DNA of 64,000 nt from Nocardioides insulae DSM 17944 (lineage in GTDB: Bacteria; Actinomycetota; Actinomycetes; Propionibacteriales; Nocardioidaceae), in contig NZ_AUGU01000013.1 in assembly GCF_000422825.1 (NCBI RefSeq), forward strand, positions 186,001 to 250,000. Reading direction: 5' to 3'. Below, one piece after another: positions 58,551 to 64,000 of this stretch (position 1 is its first letter; each line of letters opens with the position of its first letter). The position numbers were made by a program, and so were the translations under genes. The notes under the pieces are model-generated. The model was not told where the DNA came from. It did not search any database and saw nothing but the letters and a program-made list of their open reading frames with translations.

Positions 58551-60410
58551 ATGGCCGACCTGGGCATGGGAGGCGGACCGGGCGGGCGACCGCCGATCTC
58601 GCCCGACGCCGCACGCACCGCACGTAGGCAACTGGAACGCAACCCGGTGTCCCTGCGGCGGATCTCCGCGCTCTTCCGGCCGCACCGAGGCGGGCTGGTG
58701 GTCGTGATCGTCCTGATCGTGATCAGTTCGCTGATCGGTCTGGCCCAGCCGTTCCTGGTGCGCGAGGTGATCGACGTCGCCCTGCCCGATCAGGACCTCT
58801 CCCTCCTGCTGTGGTGCGTGGGGGTGATGGTGGGCGTGGCCGTGGCCAGCGCCGCACTCGGCGTCCTGCAGACACTCCTGTCGACCCGGATCGGCCAGCA
58901 GGTGATGCACCGACTCCGGTCGGACCTCTTCGCACATCTCCAGCGCCAGTCGATGGCCTTCTTCACCCGCACCAGGGGCGGCGAGGTGCAGTCCCGCCTG
59001 ATCAACGACATCGGCTCGATGCAGAGCGTGGTCACCTCCACCGCGACCAGCACCGCCGCGAACGTCACGGTCGTCGTAGGCACCGTGGTGGCGATGTTCG
59101 CGCTCGACTGGCGACTCGCCCTGATCTCGCTTCTGGTCCTGCCGCCGGCGGTGCTGACCACCCGGAAGGTCGCCCGGATGCGGCACCAGGTGACGGCCGA
59201 GCGGCAGCGCAAACTCGCCGATCTGCACGTCCAGGTGGAGGAGGGGCTCAGCGTCTCGGGCATCCGGCTCACCAAGACCCTGGGGGCCGCTCCCGCACTG
59301 GCGGGCAGATTCGAGCACACCAGCGCGGAACTGGTCGACCTGGAGGTGCGATCCCAACTGGCGGGGCGCTGGCGGATGGCCACCATGCAGGTGGTCTTCG
59401 CCGCCGTCCCCGCGGCCCTCTACCTCGCCGCCGGCCTGCCTGTGACCCGGGACGGGCTCTCCATCGGCACGCTGGTCGCCTTCATCTCGCTCCAGGGCTC
59501 GCTGTTCCGGCCGCTGATGGGCCTGCTCAACGTCGGCATCGAGATCACCGCCAGCCTCGCGCTGTTCAGCCGGATCTTCGAGTACCTCGACCTGATCGTG
59601 GAGATCGACGACCCGGCCGAGCCGGTGCACCTCGCACGGGTGGACGGGACTGTCGAGTTCGATCACGTCGGCTTCGCCTACGAGGCCGACGGTCGACCGG
59701 TGCTGAGCGACATCGACCTCACCGTCCCGGCGGGCACCAGCCTGGCCCTGGTCGGTGCGACCGGATCGGGAAAGAGCACCCTGGCCGCGTTGGTCGCACG
59801 TCTGCACGACCCCACGGCCGGGAGCATCCGACTGGACGGCGTCGACCTGCGCGACCTGTCCCTCGCCCAGCTCGCGGACGCGGTCGGCATGGTCACCCAG
59901 GAGACCTACCTGCTGCACGCCAGCGTCCGCGACAACCTCCGCCACGCCCGCCCGGACGCCAGCGATGCGGAACTGGAGGCAGCCGCCCGTGCGGCCCGCA
60001 TCCACGAGGTGCTGGTCGCACTGCCCGAGGGATACGACACCGTCGTCGGAGCCAGGGGCCACCGATTCTCCGGTGGCGAGCAGCAGCGGCTCGCGATCGC
60101 CCGCACCCTCCTGCGAGATCCGCGGATCCTGATCCTGGACGAGGCCACCAGCGCGCTGGACAACACCACCGAACGCGAGGTCCAGGCTGCGTTGGACACC
60201 CTGGCCCGGGGGCGCACCACGATCACCGTGGCCCACCGACTCTCCACGATCCGCGACGCCGACCAGATCGCCGTCCTCGACCACGGCCGGATCGTCGAAC
60301 TCGGCACCCACGAGCAGCTCGCCGCCCGCGGGGGCGCGTACGCCGACCTGCTGCGCCGACGTACCTCCGGAGGGGAGTCGATCACCCCTGCCGAGGTCGT
60401 CGGGGTCTGA
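58551..60410 (+). CDS. ABC transporter, fused permease and ATPase (multidrug/lipid exporter type)
   Basis: A 619-residue half transporter with six membrane helices in the N-terminal part and one ATPase. Motifs: Walker A GATGSGKST, Q-loop VTQETYL, signature FSGGEQQRLAIARTLL (Phe for the usual Leu, Glu for Gln), Walker B ILILDEATSALD, and the H-loop VAHRLSTI. It would act as a homodimer and belongs to the MsbA/BmrA class of exporters. GAGGAG precedes ATG 58551. It is divergent from the MarR gene and probably repressed by it. The substrate is unknown; drugs or lipids are typical. Confidence 0.9.
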   Translation: MADLGMGGGPGGRPPISPDAARTARRQLERNPVSLRRISALFRPHRGGLVVVIVLIVISSLIGLAQPFLVREVIDVALPDQDLSLLLWCVGVMVGVAVASAALGVLQTLLSTRIGQQVMHRLRSDLFAHLQRQSMAFFTRTRGGEVQSRLINDIGSMQSVVTSTATSTAANVTVVVGTVVAMFALDWRLALISLLVLPPAVLTTRKVARMRHQVTAERQRKLADLHVQVEEGLSVSGIRLTKTLGAAPALAGRFEHTSAELVDLEVRSQLAGRWRMATMQVVFAAVPAALYLAAGLPVTRDGLSIGTLVAFISLQGSLFRPLMGLLNVGIEITASLALFSRIFEYLDLIVEIDDPAEPVHLARVDGTVEFDHVGFAYEADGRPVLSDIDLTVPAGTSLALVGATGSGKSTLAALVARLHDPTAGSIRLDGVDLRDLSLAQLADAVGMVTQETYLLHASVRDNLRHARPDASDAELEAAARAARIHEVLVALPEGYDTVVGARGHRFSGGEQQRLAIARTLLRDPRILILDEATSALDNTTEREVQAALDTLARGRTTITVAHRLSTIRDADQIAVLDHGRIVELGTHEQLAARGGAYADLLRRRTSGGESITPAEVVGV

Positions 60411-60548
60411 TCCGCTCCCCGCTCGGGCGGGATGCGGGCACCCACGAGTGCGCGCGGCACTGTCCGGGACCCTCCATAGATCGACACGACACCGGGACCG
60501 CCGCCGGGCTCCTGGCTCGACACCGCGACAGGTGAGGACGCACTCGGG

Positions 60549-61523
60549 TCAGTCGCCGGGACGGGAAGCCGGGACCTCCACCCGGGAGAACCGACGGCGA
60601 TAGGCCTGGGGGCTCACGCCTCGCACCCGGCCGAAGTGGTGTCGCAGGGTCGCGGCGTTGCCGAACCCGAGATCAGCGGCGATCCGCTCGACCGGCTGAT
60701 CGGTGCGCTCGAGCAGCTCCTCGGCCGCGGCGACCCGCTGTGCGATGACCCACTGATGGGGCGAGGCGCCCATCTCGTCGCGGAACCGGCGGGCGAAGGT
60801 GCGCGGCGACATGTGGGCCCGCTGGGCGAGCGAGTCGACACTGTGCTCCACCTCGAGGTGGGCGACCACCCAGTCGACCAGCGGACGGAGCACCTCCGAC
60901 TCGCATTCGGGCACCGCCCGGGCGATGAACTGCGCCTGCCCACCGTCACGGTGCGGTGGCACCACCATCCGACGAGCTGTGGAGGCGGCGACCCGAGCCC
61001 CGAACTCCTCGCGCAGCAGATGGAGCGCGGCATCCAGCCCGGCCGAGGCGCCCGCGCCGGTGGTGAGATTGCCGTCCTGGACGTAGAGCACGTCACCGTC
61101 GACCTTCGCCTCGGGATACTGCGCGGCCAGTTCGTCGACGAAGCGCCAGTGGGTCGTGCAGCGCCGCCCGTCCAACAGGCCGGCCTCCCCGACCACGAAG
61201 GCGGCGGTGCAGTGCGCGAAGATCCGGGCCTCGCGGTGATCGGCGTCGCGCAGCACGTCGAGCACGTCACCGGAGTGCGCCCGCCGCTCACGATTGGGGG
61301 CGATGCAGATCAGGTCGGCCGACGCGGCCCGGGTGAGGTCGTGCTCCACCATCAGGTCGAAGCCTGCCGATCCACGCACCCGACCGGGGCGAGGGGTCAC
61401 CACGGCGAAGTCGAAGACCGGATTGTCGTCCTCGGGGTGGTAGGGCTCGGCCCAGACCTCACACATCGCGCCGAGGCCGAAGGCCTCCACGCCGTCCTCC
61501 ACGATGACCGCCACCGAGTGCAT
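60549..61523 (-). CDS. AdpA-like GlxA-family regulator (DJ-1/PfpI domain plus AraC HTH)
   Basis: A 324-residue AraC/XylS-family protein with an N-terminal DJ-1/PfpI-like domain (residues about 3-190; HCTAAFVVGEAGLLDGR carries the elbow region) and a C-terminal double helix-turn-helix. VPPHRDGGQAQFI, MSPRTFARRFRDEMGASPHQW and FGNAATLRHHFGRVRG match Streptomyces AdpA by pattern. AdpA controls development and secondary metabolism there; the role here is unknown. ATG 61523 follows GGGAGC closely. Three TGGCAG half sites, close to the AdpA consensus TGGCSNGWWY, lie between it and the small divergent gene. Confidence 0.85.
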   Translation of the reverse strand: MHSVAVIVEDGVEAFGLGAMCEVWAEPYHPEDDNPVFDFAVVTPRPGRVRGSAGFDLMVEHDLTRAASADLICIAPNRERRAHSGDVLDVLRDADHREARIFAHCTAAFVVGEAGLLDGRRCTTHWRFVDELAAQYPEAKVDGDVLYVQDGNLTTGAGASAGLDAALHLLREEFGARVAASTARRMVVPPHRDGGQAQFIARAVPECESEVLRPLVDWVVAHLEVEHSVDSLAQRAHMSPRTFARRFRDEMGASPHQWVIAQRVAAAEELLERTDQPVERIAADLGFGNAATLRHHFGRVRGVSPQAYRRRFSRVEVPASRPGD

Positions 61524-61545
61524 GCTCCCGACCCTGACAGAGACA

Positions 61546-61594
61546 TGGCAGGAAATCAATGCACATCGACATTTCTGCCACTCGTGGCAGGATC
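61546..61594. promoter_or_regulatory. cluster of three AdpA-like half sites
   Basis: TGGCAGGAAA (61546-61555, plus), TGGCAGAAAT (61571-61580, minus) and TGGCAGGATC (61585-61594, plus) each match TGGCSNGWWY except for the fifth base (and one more position in some). They fill the region between the AdpA-like gene and the small divergent gene and suit autoregulation. Confidence 0.5.
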
Positions 61595-61605
61595 ACAGCG
61601 AGCGC

Positions 61606-61779
61606 ATGATTGATGCCATGATCTTCTTGCTGACCGCACTCGTCCTGATCGTCCTCGTATCCCTGCTCGCCTCGACCTGGTACGTCGTCCGGCTGGACCG
61701 GCCCCGCACCAGGCCACCGACCTCGCACGGCGTCGACCCCGACCTGCTGCCGCCGTCCATGCGACTCTTCCCGCACTGA
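61606..61779 (+). CDS. small single-pass membrane protein
   Basis: A 57-residue protein: a short start, one strong hydrophobic helix (AMIFLLTALVLIVLVSLL) and a basic, Pro-rich tail (RLDRPRTRPP). It is divergent from the AdpA-like gene and just downstream of the third half site, so it could be one of that regulator's targets. The family is not recognised. ATG 61618 is an alternative start. It ends 51 bases before a very strong terminator. Confidence 0.5.
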   Translation: MIDAMIFLLTALVLIVLVSLLASTWYVVRLDRPRTRPPTSHGVDPDLLPPSMRLFPH

Positions 61780-61830
61780 ACGACCGGCCGCACACAGGGT
61801 TCGCGAGCGTCGGCAGGCGCTCACCGACGG

Positions 61831-61870
61831 CCGAAGGCCCGGTCACCCCGAGGGGTGACCGGGCCTTCGG
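61831..61870. terminator. very long perfect terminator-like hairpin downstream of rpsA
   Basis: A perfect 19-bp stem (CCGAAGGCCCGGTCACCCC) around GA. It serves rpsA on the minus strand and the small gene on the plus strand. Confidence 0.8.
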
Positions 61871-61906
61871 TCAGTTCAGCGCAGCTGAGTCAGGAACGAG
61901 CCGGAC

Positions 61907-63394
61907 TCACTGGCCGCCGGTGAGCTTCTCGCGAAGCGCCTGGAGCGCCTCGTCGGAAGCCAGCGAACCAGCGGTGTCCTCGTCGTCCTGCTCCGGAGCG
62001 GCGGAGGAGTACGAGGTGGCCTCGCCGGCCTCGACCTCGGCCTTCTTGGCCTCGGCCTGCTGCTTGACGTGAGCCTCCCAGCGGGCGTGCGCCTTGGCGT
62101 AGTCGTCCTCCCACTTGGCGCGCTGGTCCTCGAAGCCCTCGAGCCACTCGCCGGTCTCGGGGTCGAAGCCCTCGGGGTAGACGTAGTTGCCCTGCTCGTC
62201 GTAGGTGGCGGTCATGCCGTAGAGGGTCGGGTCGAACTCCTCGACGTCGGCCGCAGCGACGGTCTCGTTGGCCTGCTTGAGGGACAGCGAGATCCGGCGA
62301 CGCTCGAGGTCGATGTCGATGATCTTGACCATGACGTCGTCGTTGACCTGGACGACCTGCTCCGGGATCTCGACGTGGCGCTCGGCCAGCTCGGAGATGT
62401 GGACCAGGCCCTCGATGCCCTCCTCGACGCGGACGAAGGAACCGAACGGCACCAGCTTGGTGACCTTGCCCGGCACGATCTGACCGATCTGGTGGGTGCG
62501 GGCGAAGTGCTGCCACGGGTCTTCCTGGGTCGCCTTCAGCGACAGGGAGACGCGCTCGCGGTCCATGTCGACGTCGAGCACCTCGACGGTGACCTCGTCA
62601 CCGACTGCGACCACCTCGGACGGGTGGTCGATGTGCTTCCAGGACAGCTCCGAGACGTGCACCAGACCGTCGACGCCGCCGAGGTCGACGAACGCACCGA
62701 AGTTGACGATCGAGGAGACGACGCCCTTGCGGATCTGGCCCTTCTGCAGCTGGGTGAGGAAGCCGTGACGGACCTCGGACTGGGTCTGCTCGAGCCAGGC
62801 ACGGCGCGAAAGGACCACGTTGTTGCGGTTCTTGTCGAGCTCGATGATCTTGGCTTCGAGGGTCTGCCCGACGTAGGGCTGCAGGTCGCGGACGCGACGC
62901 ATCTCCACCAGCGAGGCGGGGAGGAAGCCACGCAGGCCGATGTCCAGGATGAGACCACCCTTGACGACCTCGATGACGGTGCCCTCGACGACGCCGTCCT
63001 CCTCCTTGATCTGCTCGATCGTGCCCCAGGCGCGCTCGTACTGGGCGCGCTTCTTGGACAGGATCAGGCGACCCTCCTTGTCCTCCTTCTGGAGCACCAG
63101 GGCCTCGACCTTGTCGCCGACCTCGACGACCTCGTGGGGGTCGACGTCGTGCTTGATCGACAGCTCGCGCGAGGGGATGACGCCCTCGGTCTTGTAGCCG
63201 ATGTCGAGCAGGACCTCGTCCCGGTCGACCTTGACGATGGTGCCATCCACGATGTCACCGTCGTTGAAGTACTTGATGGTCTCGTCGATCGCGGCGAGGA
63301 ATTCCTCTTCCGAACCGATGTCGTTGATCGCCACCTGCGGGGCGTCGTTCTGCCAATCGGTGATGGCCGGAAGAGTCGAGAGGGTGCTCGTCAT
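61907..63394 (-). CDS. rpsA: 30S ribosomal protein S1
   Basis: A 495-residue S1 protein that helps mRNA bind the ribosome. Four S1 domains in order: IVDGTIVKVDRDEVLLDIG (about 45-115), VVEGTVIEVVKGGLILDIG (about 130-200), IRKGVVSSIVNFGAFVDLG (about 215-285) and IVPGKVTKLVPFGSFVRVE (about 300-370). Four repeats rather than the six of E. coli is the actinobacterial form. The tail is acidic with ASYSS-like low complexity. Start: ATG 63394 begins MTSTLSTLPAITD; frames to 63442 are leader. A leader of about 150 bases with a hairpin precedes it. Confidence 0.93.
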   Translation of the reverse strand: MTSTLSTLPAITDWQNDAPQVAINDIGSEEEFLAAIDETIKYFNDGDIVDGTIVKVDRDEVLLDIGYKTEGVIPSRELSIKHDVDPHEVVEVGDKVEALVLQKEDKEGRLILSKKRAQYERAWGTIEQIKEEDGVVEGTVIEVVKGGLILDIGLRGFLPASLVEMRRVRDLQPYVGQTLEAKIIELDKNRNNVVLSRRAWLEQTQSEVRHGFLTQLQKGQIRKGVVSSIVNFGAFVDLGGVDGLVHVSELSWKHIDHPSEVVAVGDEVTVEVLDVDMDRERVSLSLKATQEDPWQHFARTHQIGQIVPGKVTKLVPFGSFVRVEEGIEGLVHISELAERHVEIPEQVVQVNDDVMVKIIDIDLERRRISLSLKQANETVAAADVEEFDPTLYGMTATYDEQGNYVYPEGFDPETGEWLEGFEDQRAKWEDDYAKAHARWEAHVKQQAEAKKAEVEAGEATSYSSAAPEQDDEDTAGSLASDEALQALREKLTGGQ

Positions 63395-63508
63395 AAGGGA
63401 AGTAGTTCCTTGGAGGGGCATGAGTCGTACGGGCGCGCGCACAAGCCGGTTTCATCACGACCTCGGCCCCGACCACGGACAAGATCCGGGCGAGGAGAGA
63501 CTCGGAGA

Positions 63509-63538
63509 GCCTGCTTCCACTCCGTCCGGGAGGCAGGC
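63509..63538. promoter_or_regulatory. hairpin in the rpsA leader
   Basis: Arms 63509-63518 and 63529-63538 pair over 10 bases with one mismatch, with a 10-base loop. It lies in the transcribed leader upstream of rpsA and is a candidate S1 autoregulatory element. Confidence 0.4.
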
Positions 63539-63557
63539 AGACTTCACACGCCCCTCT

Positions 63558-63563
63558 AGAGTA
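63558..63563 (-). promoter_or_regulatory. -10 element of the rpsA promoter
   Basis: TACTCT on the minus strand matches TANNNT. Transcription would begin near 63551, giving a leader of about 157 bases before rpsA. Confidence 0.4.
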
Positions 63564-63663
63564 CGCCGCCGCCCTCGCGGGCGTCCAACCGCGGGGGTGA
63601 CCCGACGCTGCACCGCTCACCACGCGGCCCGAGGATCCGGGCGCCGACGGCGACGACAGGGCC

Positions 63664-63669
63664 TAGGTT
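63664..63669 (+). promoter_or_regulatory. -10 element of a leaderless promoter (ABC-2 permease gene)
   Basis: TAGGTT lies seven bases before ATG 63677, the same box as ahead of dinB and the FdhF-like gene. GAGG in the spacer is very close to the ATG. Confidence 0.45.
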
Positions 63670-63676
63670 CGAGGAT

Positions 63677-64000
63677 ATGCGAGCGATGATCCTCAAGGAG
63701 TTCCGCGAGCTGGTGCGGGATCACCGGACCCTGGCCATGCTGATCGTGTTGCCGCTGCTGCTGCTGGTCATCTTCGGCTATGCCGCCAACTTCACCGTGG
63801 ACGACGCCCGGACCACCGTCGTCGGGCCGCAGGCCGAGCAGGTCGAGGGCCAGCTGCCCGACCTGTTCGACGTGACCTCGGTGGACCCCGACGCGGACCG
63901 CGGCGACGCGGAGCAGACCCTGCAGGACAACCGGGCCGACGTGGCGATCGTGACCGGTGCAGCGCCGGTCGCGCTGGTGGACGGCTCCAACCTCTTCGCC
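63677..64000 (+). CDS. ABC-2 type transporter permease, N-terminal part (runs off the window)
   Basis: The frame from ATG 63677 is open to the window end (108 codons). It starts MRAMILKEFRELVRDHRTLA, followed by a hydrophobic helix (MLIVLPLLLLVIFGYAA) and a hydrophilic extracytoplasmic domain with QLPDLFDVTSVDPDAD and DNRADVAIV. This is the layout of YbhR/YbhS-type ABC-2 permeases. The ATPase partner would lie outside. It is divergent from rpsA. Confidence 0.75.
   Translation, partial: MRAMILKEFRELVRDHRTLAMLIVLPLLLLVIFGYAANFTVDDARTTVVGPQAEQVEGQLPDLFDVTSVDPDADRGDAEQTLQDNRADVAIVTGAAPVALVDGSNLFA

Noticed and set aside
1..64000. CRISPR array, prophage, toxin-antitoxin or restriction system
   Set aside because: No regularly spaced repeats of CRISPR type, no phage structural genes and no paired small toxin-antitoxin genes were found. 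The only tandem arrays are the short 12-bp and 9-bp ones described.
1..64000. tRNA or rRNA genes
   Set aside because: No cloverleaf-capable segment with the T-loop GTTCRANNC pattern in a tRNA context was recognised by eye in the intergenic regions, and no rRNA-like sequence is present.

Overview
The window is high-GC actinobacterial chromosome. The gene set (SepH, DUF4193, ferrochelatase with [2Fe-2S]-type cysteines, mycothiol-type DinB/MDMPI enzyme, SigA/SigB pair, AdpA-like regulator, four-S1-domain RpsA) and the many GTG/GTGA starts suggest a Nocardioides-like member of the Propionibacteriales. That placement is inference; no rRNA or tRNA gene is visible.

Layout. 1-4666: a catabolic cluster on the minus strand (Gfo/Idh oxidoreductase cut by the window edge, xylose-isomerase-like TIM barrel, SDR, MHS-type MFS permease), divergent from a LacI-family regulator with two matching palindromic operators between them. 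4793-5971: a decayed IS3-family element and an unidentified gene tail. 6211-18098: a conserved actinobacterial block that follows the M. tuberculosis Rv2689c-Rv2701c order: TrmA-type RNA methyltransferase, APC permease (here duplicated in tandem), ceoB/ceoC TrkA proteins, DUF3159, OB-fold, DUF3710, dut, DUF3093, DUF4235, DUF4193, suhB. 18160-25312: ferrochelatase, MFS, sepH, thymidine kinase, a secreted protein, an alkaline-phosphatase-fold enzyme and DUF5998. 25527-28223: a GNAT/acyl-CoA-synthetase fusion. 28407-33033: a tight operon (DUF3311-like protein, sodium:solute symporter, FCD-type GntR regulator, CaiB/BaiF CoA-transferase, HMG-CoA-lyase-like enzyme), reading as uptake, CoA activation and C-C cleavage of a dicarboxylate. 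33068-38085: parC, then an LprG-like lipoprotein and a P55-like MFS exporter. 38121-44287: carbonic anhydrase, MarR/MDMPI pair, thioesterase, fdhD, FdhF-like molybdoenzyme, one unknown. 44297-49026: parE, DUF7455, DUF456, sigA. 49173-57285: HhH-GPD protein, UspA, two proteins of unknown function, dinB, ptrB, sigB. 57385-64000: coaE, MarR/ABC exporter pair, AdpA-like regulator, small membrane protein, rpsA and the start of an ABC-2 permease.

The window is mostly core genome. No defence system, CRISPR array or prophage is visible. The best leads for something new are the CoA-transferase/lyase/symporter operon, the LacI-controlled cluster, a parE whose best ribosome-binding site points at an ATC codon, a shared set of leaderless promoters, and two matching ECF-sigma-like promoters ahead of sigB and a DUF7455 gene. 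Functional names rest on motifs read by eye; no database search was run.
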